Origin: Actinokineospora globicatena
GTDB lineage: Bacteria > Actinomycetota > Actinomycetes > Mycobacteriales > Pseudonocardiaceae
Assembly (NCBI RefSeq): GCF_024171945.1
Contig: NZ_JAMTCR010000003.1
Span: forward strand, 672,211 to 736,210
Length of the DNA: 64,000 nt
Reading direction: 5' to 3'
Positions 54,651-63,136 of the stretch are shown piece by piece (position 1 is the first letter of the stretch; the number at the start of each line of letters is the position of its first letter). A program made the translations under genes and the position numbers. The notes under the pieces were generated by a model. The model did no database searches. It saw nothing but the letters and a program-made list of their open reading frames with translations, and had not been told where the DNA came from.

Positions 54651-54664
54651 TACTGTCACGGCTC
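54651..54664 (+). promoter_or_regulatory. Candidate leaderless promoter for the LuxR (LAL) gene
   Basis: TACTGT fits an actinobacterial -10 box and is followed after 8 nt by the GTG that best begins the regulator. No ribosome site precedes that GTG. This spacing is typical of leaderless actinobacterial mRNAs, in which transcription starts at the start codon. Confidence 0.45.
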
Positions 54665-57571
54665 GTGGTGAATCGGTCGTCGCTGGTCGTGGGTCGCGAC
54701 GATGAGCTCAGGACGATCGAGAACGCGGTGGCCGCCGCCCGCGACGGGCGTGGTGGCGCGGTGTTCCTGGTCGGCGAGAGCGGCATCGGCAAGACCCGGC
54801 TCGCCGCCGCCGCCGCGGACATCGGCTACAGCGCCGGGATGCGGTTGCTGCGCGGCCGCGGCAGCGTGCTCGGACCCACCGTGCCCTACCGGTCGCTGAC
54901 CGAGGCGCTGCTGTCGTTGGTGCGCACCGGCGGCCCGATCGACCTCGACGCGCTCGGCCCGTACCGGCCCATCCTGGCCGCGCTCGTGCCGGACCTCGGT
55001 CCGGCTCCGGCCGACCAAGAACCGGGCTCGCTGGTGATCCTGGCCGAGGCGGTGCTGCGGCTGACCGCGCTGGCCGGTGAGGGCCGCGGCGCCCTGCTGA
55101 TCCTCGACGACCTGCAGGACGCCGACCTGGAGACGCTGGCGGTCGTGGACTACCTGACCGACAACCTCGCCGGGCAGGGCACGCTGCTCGTCGGCACGAT
55201 CCGCGCCGACCAAGGGCAGGCGCTCAGCTTCGCCAGGGCCGCTGGGGTGCGCGGCGCATGCGCGCTGCTGGAACTCGGGCGGCTGGACCGGACCGACGTC
55301 CGGCGGTTGGCCGCGGCGCGGTTGTCGGTCGAACCGACCCAGGTGCCCGACGCGGTGGCCGACCTGCTGTGGGCGGGCAGCGGCGGGAACCCGTTCCGCG
55401 TGGAGGAAATGCTCGACGGCATGGTCGACAGCGGGCTCTTGGCGCGCACCGAGGCGGGCTGGCGGGTCACCGACTCGAACCGGCCCACTCCCCCGGCGAC
55501 CCTGCTGCGCACCGTCGGCGCCCGGCTCGAGTCCGTGGAACCGACCGCCCGCGAGGTCCTGTTCACCTGCGCGGTGCTGGGCAAGCGGTTCCCGCTCACG
55601 GTGCTGCAAGAGGCGACGGGACTGACGTACCGCGACCTGCTCAGCCACCTGCACGGCGACAACGCGGCGCACCTGGTCGCCCCGGACGAGCAAACCCCGG
55701 ACTGGTACGCCTTCCAGCACGCGCTGATCGTCGACGCGCTGTTGACGCTCGTGCCCGCCGCGGAACGCGCCGCGCTCAGCGGGAAGGTCGCCGACGCGGT
55801 CGAGTCGGTGTACCCGGGGCTGCCCGGCGAGTGGTGCCAAGTCACCGCCGCGCTGCGGTTGGACTCCGGTCAGGCGGTCGCGGCAGGCCGATTGTGGGCC
55901 ATGGCAGGCAAACGCGCGCTCGGGCAGGGCGCCGCGCAGTCCGCGGTGGCGTTGTTGGCGCGTGCGTGCGACTTGTTGGCGCCGGACACCGGTGAGCGGG
56001 CGGCGGCGTTGGAGTCGCAGCTGCACGCGTTGGCCGAGGCAGGCGAGGTCGACCGCGCGTTGGCGATGGTGTACCTGCTCGACGAGGTCACCGGGCTCCC
56101 GCCGGACCGCCGCGCCCGACTGCACACGCGGTTGGCGTGGGTGGCGGTGCACGCCGGCCGCCCGGAAGTGGGGTTGCAGTCCGTGGCGGCCGCGCGGGCG
56201 TTGCTGGGGTCGGGCGCGCCGGACGCGGACACGGCTGCCATCGATGTGGTCGCCGCGCACCTGGAGATCGACGTGCCCGGGCCCAACCAACTCGACAAGG
56301 CGGAGGAGATGGCGCGCCGGGCGGCGGTCGTGGCGGAGTCCGCCGGGTTGCCCGCCGTCGCGTGTCAGGCGTGGCAGTTGGTCGGGGCGTTGACCCGGCA
56401 GCGGGACCCGGCCGAGGCGACGGCGTTGCTGGAGCGCAGCCGGGTGATCGCGGTGGAGCACAACCTGCCGATCTGGGAGGTGCACGCGCTTGTTCGCCTC
56501 GGCCACGACGACGCGCTGCGCGACGGCGGCATCGAGCGGCTGGAGGTGGCCCGCGACTCGGCGTCCCGCATCGGCGCGGTGACCGCCCGGTACCAGGCCG
56601 AGGTCAACATCGCGCTGCAACTGATCCTGCGCGGTGACTTCGACGAGGCGGACCGGCTGACGGCGCAGGTGTTGACGGCGACCACGCGGCTCAAGCTGGT
56701 CGAGACGACGCAGTACATGTTGTTGCACCGCACGGTTCTCTCCGCGCACCGGGGCCGACGCGCGGACATGGACGAGGCGCTGGCACAGGTGCGGCACTGG
56801 GGCGGCGACCAGGCCCACCACGCGCCGCGCATCCACGGCCTGGCGGGTGCTTTTTGCGCGTTGATGGAGGAAAACCACGACCTGGCCCGGTCGGAGTGTG
56901 CGGCCGCGATCCACGCTGAGAACCGGAACCCGACCACGTTCCACCTCTCGGGCCGCTATGGCCTGGACCTGTTGCTACGCGCGGTTTCCGGCGATCTGAC
57001 CGCCGAGGAGTTCGCCACCAAGACGTCGGCTCCGGCTAGTCGGTTACGGTGGGACCGGGTGTTTTCTGACTTCGCGGCGGCTGTGCTGGCTTCGCGCGCG
57101 GGTCGTCCGGAGGACGCTAGCGCCGCCGCGGCCCGGGCGATCGCTACTGGTGCTCCGTATGCGATGGCACGGCATCTCGGGTTGCGTCTGGTCGCCCCGA
57201 TCGCGTTGACCGGGAACTGGGGTCAGCCCATCGACTGGCTGCGGGCGGCGGAGGAACACTTCCACCGCACCGGTGTTCCAGCGGTCGCGGGCGCCTGCCG
57301 AACGTTGCTGCGCAAGGGCGGCGCGACGGTGAGCCAGCGCCGGGAGGGCACGGACGAGATCCCGGCCGCACTGCGGTCCGCTGGGGTGACCGTGCGGGAG
57401 TACGAGGTCCTCCGATTACTCGTGGACCGCCTGTGCAACCGCGAAATCGCCGACGCACTTCACCTTTCCCCGCGCACCGTGGAGAAGCACGTCTCGAGCC
57501 TCATCGCGAAGACCGGGGAGCCGAACCGCATCGCCCTGAGCAAGTACGCGTCTACAACCGTTCCGTCCTGA
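54665..57571 (+). CDS. LAL-type LuxR regulator (large ATP-binding)
   Basis: About 968 residues. N-terminal AAA/STAND ATPase: Walker A VFLVGESGIGKTRLAAAAAD, Walker B ALLILDDLQDAD; central TPR-like helical repeats (from ~330 to 870); C-terminal LuxR HTH (VTVREYEVLRLLVDRLCNRE, IADALHLSPRTVEKHVSSLI). LAL proteins integrate ligand and ATP signals to activate polyketide, sugar or secondary-metabolite operons. Longer starts exist (TTG/GTG 14-15 codons upstream), but TACTGT lies just before the chosen GTG. Follows the LanM unit after a strong hairpin, and could regulate either that unit or the main cluster. 3' end overlaps the convergent GDSL gene by 20 nt. Confidence 0.88.
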   Translation: MVNRSSLVVGRDDELRTIENAVAAARDGRGGAVFLVGESGIGKTRLAAAAADIGYSAGMRLLRGRGSVLGPTVPYRSLTEALLSLVRTGGPIDLDALGPYRPILAALVPDLGPAPADQEPGSLVILAEAVLRLTALAGEGRGALLILDDLQDADLETLAVVDYLTDNLAGQGTLLVGTIRADQGQALSFARAAGVRGACALLELGRLDRTDVRRLAAARLSVEPTQVPDAVADLLWAGSGGNPFRVEEMLDGMVDSGLLARTEAGWRVTDSNRPTPPATLLRTVGARLESVEPTAREVLFTCAVLGKRFPLTVLQEATGLTYRDLLSHLHGDNAAHLVAPDEQTPDWYAFQHALIVDALLTLVPAAERAALSGKVADAVESVYPGLPGEWCQVTAALRLDSGQAVAAGRLWAMAGKRALGQGAAQSAVALLARACDLLAPDTGERAAALESQLHALAEAGEVDRALAMVYLLDEVTGLPPDRRARLHTRLAWVAVHAGRPEVGLQSVAAARALLGSGAPDADTAAIDVVAAHLEIDVPGPNQLDKAEEMARRAAVVAESAGLPAVACQAWQLVGALTRQRDPAEATALLERSRVIAVEHNLPIWEVHALVRLGHDDALRDGGIERLEVARDSASRIGAVTARYQAEVNIALQLILRGDFDEADRLTAQVLTATTRLKLVETTQYMLLHRTVLSAHRGRRADMDEALAQVRHWGGDQAHHAPRIHGLAGAFCALMEENHDLARSECAAAIHAENRNPTTFHLSGRYGLDLLLRAVSGDLTAEEFATKTSAPASRLRWDRVFSDFAAAVLASRAGRPEDASAAAARAIATGAPYAMARHLGLRLVAPIALTGNWGQPIDWLRAAEEHFHRTGVPAVAGACRTLLRKGGATVSQRREGTDEIPAALRSAGVTVREYEVLRLLVDRLCNREIADALHLSPRTVEKHVSSLIAKTGEPNRIALSKYASTTVPS

Positions 57572-58148
57572 GTGGAGCACTGACGCTCGGCGCTAACGCT
57601 TCGGCGATGAGGGCGTACCCGGCGGGCGAGGGGTGGAAGCGGTCGGCGGAGAAGAGGCTGGGGTCCGCGCGGAACCGGTCGAACAGCGCCGGATCGATGT
57701 CGGCGACAATCCCACCTGCGGCCCGGACGGCATCGGCTTGGGCCTGGGCGTAGAGCGCGCTGGCTTGCCGGACGAAGTCGCGATAGGCGGGCGGCACCCC
57801 GGAGACGATGCTCAGATCCGGGGCGGTGGCGACCACCACCCGCGCTCCCTTGTGGACCAGACTCGCCACGATTTGTCCGAGCAACCTGGCCCCCACCTGC
57901 GGCGGGGTGAAGGAGGTCAGGTCATTGGCGCCGACGACAATCAGGGCGAGATCTACCGGCCCCGCAGGCACCTGAGCAGCGAGGTCAGCCGAACGCGCCC
58001 GGGACACCGCACGGACGTTGAGCGCGACCTGGCGCCCCGTGCCCCGCACCACCGCAGCCAGGCGGTGCCCCAACGTCTGACTGGGATGACTGCACCCAAC
58101 CCCAGCGGCCAGCGAGTCCCCAAGAACGGCAAAGTGGAATGTGCTCAT
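57552..58148 (-). CDS. SGNH/GDSL-family hydrolase
   Basis: 198 residues. Block I FAVLGDSLAAGVGCSHP (nucleophile Ser), block III VVGANDLTSF (oxyanion Gly/Asn), block V DRFHPSPAGYALIAEAL (catalytic Asp-x-x-His). Single-domain, no signal peptide, so a cytosolic esterase/lipase of the actinobacterial SGNH type. The second of two overlapping start codons (GTG-ATG) is used. Substrate unknown. Confidence 0.88.
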   Translation of the reverse strand: MSTFHFAVLGDSLAAGVGCSHPSQTLGHRLAAVVRGTGRQVALNVRAVSRARSADLAAQVPAGPVDLALIVVGANDLTSFTPPQVGARLLGQIVASLVHKGARVVVATAPDLSIVSGVPPAYRDFVRQASALYAQAQADAVRAAGGIVADIDPALFDRFRADPSLFSADRFHPSPAGYALIAEALAPSVSAPLRTERL

Positions 58149-58276
58149 CACCGACTACAACGCCGAAACCCCCGCCCCTGCTCCCACCCGTGTCCCGCCT
58201 CACCCCGATCACCCCTCGATGCCTCGCGGCTCGCCCTCCGCCGCCGCCCAAGCCAGGTAGGCCCGCAGCATGGGTG

Positions 58277-59242
58277 TCAGCGGCGGGGGCCGAAGCGGCG
58301 GCGGTAGGCGGAGGGGGTGAGGCCGGTGTGGCGGCGGAGTTGGGTGCGGAGGTTGGTGGCCGTGCCCAGGCCCGCAGCGGCGGCTACGTGGTCGAGGGAG
58401 AGGGAGTCGTTCTCGAGGAGGCGGCAGGCGAGGGTGATGCGTTCGGTGGTGAGCCAGGCCAGGGGGGTGGTGCCGAGTTCGGCCTGGAAGCGGCGGTGCA
58501 GGGTGGCTTGGCTGGTGGCGGCCGTGGCGGCGAGGGCGGCGACGGTGATGGGGTCGCCGAGGCGGGCGCGGGCCCAGGTCAGGACCGGGGCGAGGGAGGT
58601 GTCCAGGCGGGGCGGGAGGGGGCGGTCGACGAACTGGCGTTGGCCGCCGTCACGGTGGCCCGCGAAGATGAGCCTGCGGCTGACGATGTTGGCGATCTCG
58701 GCGCCGTGGTCGCGGCGGATGACGTGCAGCCCCAGGTCCAGCGCGGCGGCGCTCCCGGCGGCGGTGAGCACGTCCCCGTCGTCGACGAACAGCACGTCCG
58801 GCTCCAGCAGCACCCCCGGGTGGCGGCGCGCGAACTCCTCCACCCACCGCCAGTGCGTGGTCACCCGCCGCCCCTCGATCACCCCCGCCTCGGCAAGGGT
58901 GAACGCGCCGGTGCAGAAGCTCAGCAGCCGGGCACCCCGGTCGGCGGCCCGGCGGATCGCGGCGTGCACCTCGGGTCGCACGGGCACCACCGGGTCCGGC
59001 CGGTTCGGCACGATCACCGTGTCCGCCCGGTCCACCGCGTCGAGCCCCGCGACCCCCGACAGGGTGAACATACCCAGGTGCATCCGGACGGTCGGCTCGG
59101 CCGCGCACAGCTCGAACTCGTACCACGGCCGCTCCAGCTCCGGCCTGCGCAGACCGAACAACTCCGTGGCCACGCCCAGCTCGAACGGGTTGGAGCCCGC
59201 GTCGACGATGGCCACCACCCGGTGCGAGGATCCTTTCGACAT
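58277..59242 (-). CDS. GlxA-like AraC-family regulator with DJ-1/PfpI domain
   Basis: 321 residues. The N-terminal DJ-1/PfpI-like sensor domain (AGSNPFELGVATELFGLRRP; the nucleophile-elbow equivalent LLSFCTGAFTLAEAGVIEGR retains Cys) is followed by an AraC double HTH (DPITVAALAATAATSQATLH; LGTATNLRTQLRRHTGLTPS, AYRRRFGP). GlxA regulators sense small metabolites and control adjacent catabolic genes. Divergent from the cupin/RraA/isomerase-like operon by about 40 bp, so these are the likely targets. Confidence 0.9.
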   Translation of the reverse strand: MSKGSSHRVVAIVDAGSNPFELGVATELFGLRRPELERPWYEFELCAAEPTVRMHLGMFTLSGVAGLDAVDRADTVIVPNRPDPVVPVRPEVHAAIRRAADRGARLLSFCTGAFTLAEAGVIEGRRVTTHWRWVEEFARRHPGVLLEPDVLFVDDGDVLTAAGSAAALDLGLHVIRRDHGAEIANIVSRRLIFAGHRDGGQRQFVDRPLPPRLDTSLAPVLTWARARLGDPITVAALAATAATSQATLHRRFQAELGTTPLAWLTTERITLACRLLENDSLSLDHVAAAAGLGTATNLRTQLRRHTGLTPSAYRRRFGPRR

Positions 59243-59285
59243 GTGCGATTACTAGCACTCGCCGACCCCCGCGCGCACCACCACC

Positions 59286-59687
59286 ATGGGCGGGGTGAAC
59301 ACACCGATCGACCTCGCCACGGCCTTCGCGGCGTTCGACCAGGCCTGGAGCCCCCGACTGGCGGCGAAGGTCAACGACTACGACATCCGGCTGGCCCGGT
59401 TCGCCGGTGAGCACGTCTGGCACGTGCACAACGACACCGACGAGTTCTTCCTGGTGATCGCGGGCGAGATCGAGATCGCCCTGCGCGACCCGGACGAGCG
59501 GACCGTGGTGCTGCCGCAGGGCTCGCTGTTCGTCGTCCCGCGCGGCACCTTCCACAAGCCGTCGTCCGCTGGTGGCGCCCAGGTCCTGCTGGTCGAGCCC
59601 ACCGGCACCCTCTCGGTCGGCGACGACCACGACGAGGTCCCCGACCACGTCGACGCCACCACCGGCCACGCCCTGGAGCTGACGTGA
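59286..59687 (+). CDS. Single-domain cupin
   Basis: 133 residues of the small cupin fold: motif 1 HVWHVHNDTDEFFLVIAGE (metal ligands H-x-H...E), motif 2 PQGSLFVVPRGTFHKPSS (H). The metal-binding set is complete, so a small-molecule dioxygenase, isomerase or sensor role is possible. First gene of a three-gene operon whose next member starts 4 nt before its stop, and divergent from a GlxA-type regulator. A GTG three codons later is an alternative start. Confidence 0.85.
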   Translation: MGGVNTPIDLATAFAAFDQAWSPRLAAKVNDYDIRLARFAGEHVWHVHNDTDEFFLVIAGEIEIALRDPDERTVVLPQGSLFVVPRGTFHKPSSAGGAQVLLVEPTGTLSVGDDHDEVPDHVDATTGHALELT

Positions 59688-60370
59688 GCGACCTCGCCGA
59701 CCGGTTCGCGCAACTGACCACGGCCCACTTCACCGACGCGTGCGTGCGCGCGGGCGTCGAGGTGCGGACGGTCTCACTGGTGGGGGTGCACCCGGCCGAC
59801 CGCGTCTTCGGGCGGGTCCTGCCTGCTCGACACGCGGGCAGCGTGGACATCTTCCTGGAGGCCTTCGAGTCCGCCCAGCCCGGTGACGTCCTCGTGGTCG
59901 ACAACGGCGGCCGACGGGACCACGCCTGCGTGGGTGACCTGGTCGTGCTGGAGGGGAAGGGCGCCGGGATCGCCGGGGTGGTCATCTGGGGCCTGCACCG
60001 CGACACCGCCGACATCCGCGTCATCGGCCTCCCCGTGTTCAGCCTCGGCTCCATCCCGACCGGCCCCTTGGTGCCCGAGGTCCGCCGCCCTGACGCCCTC
60101 GAGTCGGCGGATGTCGGCCCGTGGACCGTGACGCGTGACGACCTGGTCCTCGGCGACGACGACGGCATCCTCTTCATCCCCGCCACCCACGCCGAGGACC
60201 TGTTCGACCTGGCCGAGTCCATCCGCGACACCGAACGCGCCCAAGCCGACCGCATCCGCGCGGGCACAAGCCTCCGCTCCCAGGTCGACTTCAGCCGCTA
60301 CCTAGCCACCGACCCACCAGTCTCCTTCCGCGAACACCTCCGCACCGTGGGCGGGGCGATCGAGGAATGA
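59684..60370 (+). CDS. RraA/HMG-aldolase family protein
   Basis: 228 residues. Family hallmarks: THFTDACVRAG near the N-terminus, VVDNGGRRDHACVGDLVVLE (substrate-binding GGxxxxAxxG-like loop), GVVIWGLHRDTADIR and PVFSLGSIPTGP, then WTVTRDDLVLGDDDGILFIP (metal-binding Asp). Related enzymes are 4-hydroxy-4-methyl-2-oxoglutarate/oxaloacetate aldolases of aromatic and methylated-acid catabolism. Overlaps cupin and isomerase-like genes by 4 nt each, so one operon, probably a small catabolic module. Confidence 0.88.
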   Translation: MSDLADRFAQLTTAHFTDACVRAGVEVRTVSLVGVHPADRVFGRVLPARHAGSVDIFLEAFESAQPGDVLVVDNGGRRDHACVGDLVVLEGKGAGIAGVVIWGLHRDTADIRVIGLPVFSLGSIPTGPLVPEVRRPDALESADVGPWTVTRDDLVLGDDDGILFIPATHAEDLFDLAESIRDTERAQADRIRAGTSLRSQVDFSRYLATDPPVSFREHLRTVGGAIEE

Positions 60371-60999
60371 GCACACAGGCCTTCCTGGACGCCGCCCAGG
60401 TATCCCTCGCCCTGCTCCGCGACCCGGCAGTGGCAGCGGCGTGGGACAAACCGAGCGCCCTGCCCAAGTTCGGCGTCGCCGGTCTGGCGGGCCACCTGGC
60501 CTACGAGGTGCTGGTGGTCGCCGAGGTGCTGGCAGACCCGCCGCCGGAGGAGCCGCGGATCTCCCTGCTCGACCACTACAGCCGCGCCGCCTGGGTCGAC
60601 TCCGGCGTCGACAGCCCCATCAACACCAACATCCGCGCAGGCGGCGACCAACTAGCCGCCGACGGCCTCGCGGCCCTGGCGGACCGGTTCGAGACCACCC
60701 TGGACTCGCTCGCGGAAACCCTCCCCGCCCTCCCCGACCGCACTGTCCGAATGCGACTGTGGGGCCCCTGGTCACTCGCCCTGTCCGACCTGCTCATCAC
60801 CCGCACCATGGAACTCGTCGTCCACGCCGACGACCTAGCGGTGAGCGTCGGCACCCCAACCCCACCCTTCCCCGACCACACCAACACCGTCGTCATCGAC
60901 CTCCTCACCGCCCTGTCCACCCGCAAACACGGCCCAGTAGCCCTAATCCGAGCCCTCACCCGCGCCGAACGAGCCCCAACCACGATCACAGCCTTCTAG
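60367..60999 (+). CDS. Maleylpyruvate isomerase N-terminal/DinB-type protein
   Basis: 210 residues with the four-helix DinB-like fold of the mycothiol-dependent maleylpyruvate isomerase family: GVAGLAGHLAYEVLVVAEVL carries the first metal His and ITRTMELVVHADDLAVSVGT the second and third (M-E-x-x-x-H-x-x-D). Mycothiol-dependent enzymes support an actinobacterial host. ATGA overlap with the RraA gene suggests a joint catabolic function, perhaps aromatic ring-cleavage product handling; substrate unproven. Confidence 0.82.
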   Translation: MSTQAFLDAAQVSLALLRDPAVAAAWDKPSALPKFGVAGLAGHLAYEVLVVAEVLADPPPEEPRISLLDHYSRAAWVDSGVDSPINTNIRAGGDQLAADGLAALADRFETTLDSLAETLPALPDRTVRMRLWGPWSLALSDLLITRTMELVVHADDLAVSVGTPTPPFPDHTNTVVIDLLTALSTRKHGPVALIRALTRAERAPTTITAF

Positions 61000-61332
61000 G
61001 CCACCCACTCCCCCGCCCCCAACCGAATACCCGAGTCCACGACTGGACCAAGCTCCATCACCCCACCGGCACGGCTGAGCCGATTCTGCCGGAACCGCCG
61101 CACGCAGGAACGCGTCGTCATGACCACGACGTGTAGTCGTTCAGCTCTCCTAGGTGGTCACGACCGGGTCGCCGGAGGAGACGTGGGTCGCAGCGCCGTC
61201 AACATCGCGTAAAGGACCCGGTCGCGCGCGTCAAGGAGTCGTCAGGCATCGCTGAACGGGGCGTTTTCTCGTGCACTCTTCCGGCGTCGCGGTCCATCCG
61301 GTGGACCGCTTGAGGTCGGAGAGGAGCGCGCC
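61000..61332 (+). promoter_or_regulatory. kdp leader region with 10-bp long-range pairing
   Basis: This 333-bp gap before the kdp genes holds no supportable ORF. CGACCGGGTC (61161-61170) and GACCCGGTCG (61215-61224) pair perfectly across 44 nt, possibly a structured 5' leader or a KdpE-type operator. I looked for the c-di-AMP (ydaO) riboswitch that precedes some kdp operons and could not match its conserved core. GGAGAGGAG near 61320 is the ribosome site of the first small ORF. Confidence 0.4.
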
Positions 61333-61416
61333 GTGGCGGATCTCGGTTACGCGTTGCTGCTGGTTGGTGTGTTCCTGGTGTTGGCGTTGACGGTGCGCGG
61401 TCTGGAGAAGTTGTGA
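61333..61416 (+). CDS. 27-residue single-helix peptide preceding kdpF
   Basis: [27 protein letters not shown]: one transmembrane helix and a charged C-terminus, from GTG with GGAGAGGAG about 7 nt upstream. Its stop overlaps the kdpF start (GTGA). The shape is like KdpF itself (short helix then R/K-E-K-hydrophobic end). It looks like a second KdpF-type subunit or a conserved upstream peptide of actinobacterial kdp operons. Confidence 0.7.
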   Translation: MADLGYALLLVGVFLVLALTVRGLEKL

Positions 61417-61514
61417 GCGGCACGGGTGTCGTGGCGAACGTCGTCGGTGGCGTCCTCGCCCTGGTGTTGATCGGGTATCTGTTCGTCGCGCTGATCAGGC
61501 CGGAGAAGTTCTGA
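61413..61514 (+). CDS. kdpF: K+-transporting ATPase small subunit KdpF
   Basis: 33 residues from [23 protein letters not shown] then [13 protein letters not shown]. One hydrophobic helix ending in the KdpF signature YLxxALxRPExF. KdpF stabilises the KdpABC complex at the cytoplasmic membrane. Its stop overlaps the kdpA ATG by one base (TGATG). Confidence 0.9.
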   Translation: MSGTGVVANVVGGVLALVLIGYLFVALIRPEKF

Positions 61515-63136
61515 TGCCCTCGACTGTGGCAGGCCTGCTCCAGGTCGGCGTGTTGGTGGTCGCCTTGGCCGTGGTGTACCGGCCGTTCGGCGACTACATG
61601 GCGCGGGTGTACACCAGCACCAAGCACTCCCGGGTGGAGCACGCCGTCTACCGCGCCGCGCGGGTCGACCCGGACTCCGAGCAGCGGTGGGGCACCTACG
61701 CCCAAGCCGTGATCGGGTTCTCGTTCGTCAGCGTGGTCCTGCTGATCATCCTGCAACGGGTCCAGTCGATCCTGCCGTTCGACTACGGTCGTGGCACCGT
61801 GTCGCCGGGGATGGCGTTCAACACCGCGATCAGCTTCGTGACCAACACGAACTGGCAGTCCTACGTCCCCGAGTCCGTCCTGGGCCACACCGTGCAGATG
61901 GTGGGGCTCACGGTGCAGAACTTCGTCTCCGGCGCCGTGGGCATGGCGGTTGCCGTCGCGTTGGTGCGCGGGTTCACCCGCGACCAGAGCGACCGGTTGG
62001 GCAACTTCTGGGTCGACCTCACCAGGGGAACCATCCGGATCCTGTTGCCGGTGGCCGGTGTCTTCGCCGTCGTGCTGGTGGCCACGGGTGTCGTGATGAG
62101 CCTGAGGTCCGGGGTCACTGTGGACGGTCAGACGGTCGCGACCGCGCCGGTCGCGTCGCAAGAGGCGATCAAGGAGCTGGGCACCAACGGCGGCGGCGTC
62201 CTGAACGCGAACTCGGCGCACCCGTTCGAGAACCCGAACGGCTGGTCGAACCTGATCGAGATCTTCTTGATCCTGCTCATCCCGGTCTGCCTGACCCGCA
62301 CGTTCGGCACGATGGTCGGCAACCGCAAGCAGGGCTACGTCCTGCTCGGCGTCATGGGTGTGCTGTGGTCGGCGATGCTCGCGGTGATCTGGACCGCCGA
62401 GGCGAACGGCCTGCGCCCCTTGGAGGGCAAGGAAACCCGCTTCGGCATCCCGTCGAGCGCGCTGTTCGCCGACACGACCACCGCGACCTCCACCGGTGCG
62501 GTGAACGCGATGCACGACAGCTTCACCGGCCTGGGCGGCGGTGGGACGTTGCTGAACATGCTCTTCGGCGAGATGACACCGGGCGGTGTCGGTACCGGCC
62601 TCTACAGCATCCTGGTCATGGCGATCATCGCGATGTTCCTGGCGGGGCTCATGGTCGGGCGCACCCCGGAGTACCTGGGCAAGAAACTCGGCAAGCGCGA
62701 GGTGACCGCGGCGGCGATCTCGATCCTGGCGATGCCGACGGTGGTGCTCATCGGTGCCGGTATCGCGGCCGTCGTTCCCGCCACGCAAGGCGCGTTGAAC
62801 AACCACGGCTCGCACGGGCTCTCGGAGATCCTCTACGCCTACGCCTCGGCCTCGAACAACAACGGCAGCGCGTTCGCGGGCATCACCGTCACCAACGACT
62901 GGTTCCAGGCCTCGCTCGGCGTCTGCATGGCGCTGGGCCGGTTCATCCCCATCATCGCGGTGCTGTGCCTGGCCGGGTCGCTGGCCAAGCAGAAGAAGGT
63001 GCCCGCGACGGCGGGCACGCTGCCCACGACGGGTCCGCTGTTCGCGACCCTGTTGACCGGGGCGATCGTGCTGGTCGCCGCGTTGACCTTCGTTCCCGCT
63101 CTCGCTCTCGGTCCCATCGCGGAGGCCCTGCTGTGA
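61514..63136 (+). CDS. kdpA: K+-transporting ATPase channel-like subunit KdpA
   Basis: 540 residues, about ten helices, with the four K+-selectivity loops of KdpA recognisable: [34 protein letters not shown], the segment before [18 protein letters not shown], and [16 protein letters not shown]-terminus [20 protein letters not shown]...[13 protein letters not shown] and C-terminus [14 protein letters not shown] are full length. KdpA selects and translocates K+ under potassium limitation, driven by KdpB. GTGA overlap with kdpB. Confidence 0.95.
   Translation: MPSTVAGLLQVGVLVVALAVVYRPFGDYMARVYTSTKHSRVEHAVYRAARVDPDSEQRWGTYAQAVIGFSFVSVVLLIILQRVQSILPFDYGRGTVSPGMAFNTAISFVTNTNWQSYVPESVLGHTVQMVGLTVQNFVSGAVGMAVAVALVRGFTRDQSDRLGNFWVDLTRGTIRILLPVAGVFAVVLVATGVVMSLRSGVTVDGQTVATAPVASQEAIKELGTNGGGVLNANSAHPFENPNGWSNLIEIFLILLIPVCLTRTFGTMVGNRKQGYVLLGVMGVLWSAMLAVIWTAEANGLRPLEGKETRFGIPSSALFADTTTATSTGAVNAMHDSFTGLGGGGTLLNMLFGEMTPGGVGTGLYSILVMAIIAMFLAGLMVGRTPEYLGKKLGKREVTAAAISILAMPTVVLIGAGIAAVVPATQGALNNHGSHGLSEILYAYASASNNNGSAFAGITVTNDWFQASLGVCMALGRFIPIIAVLCLAGSLAKQKKVPATAGTLPTTGPLFATLLTGAIVLVAALTFVPALALGPIAEALL

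Noticed and set aside
61000-61332. ydaO-type c-di-AMP riboswitch before kdp
   Set aside because: The conserved core motifs could not be matched; only an isolated long-range stem is visible.
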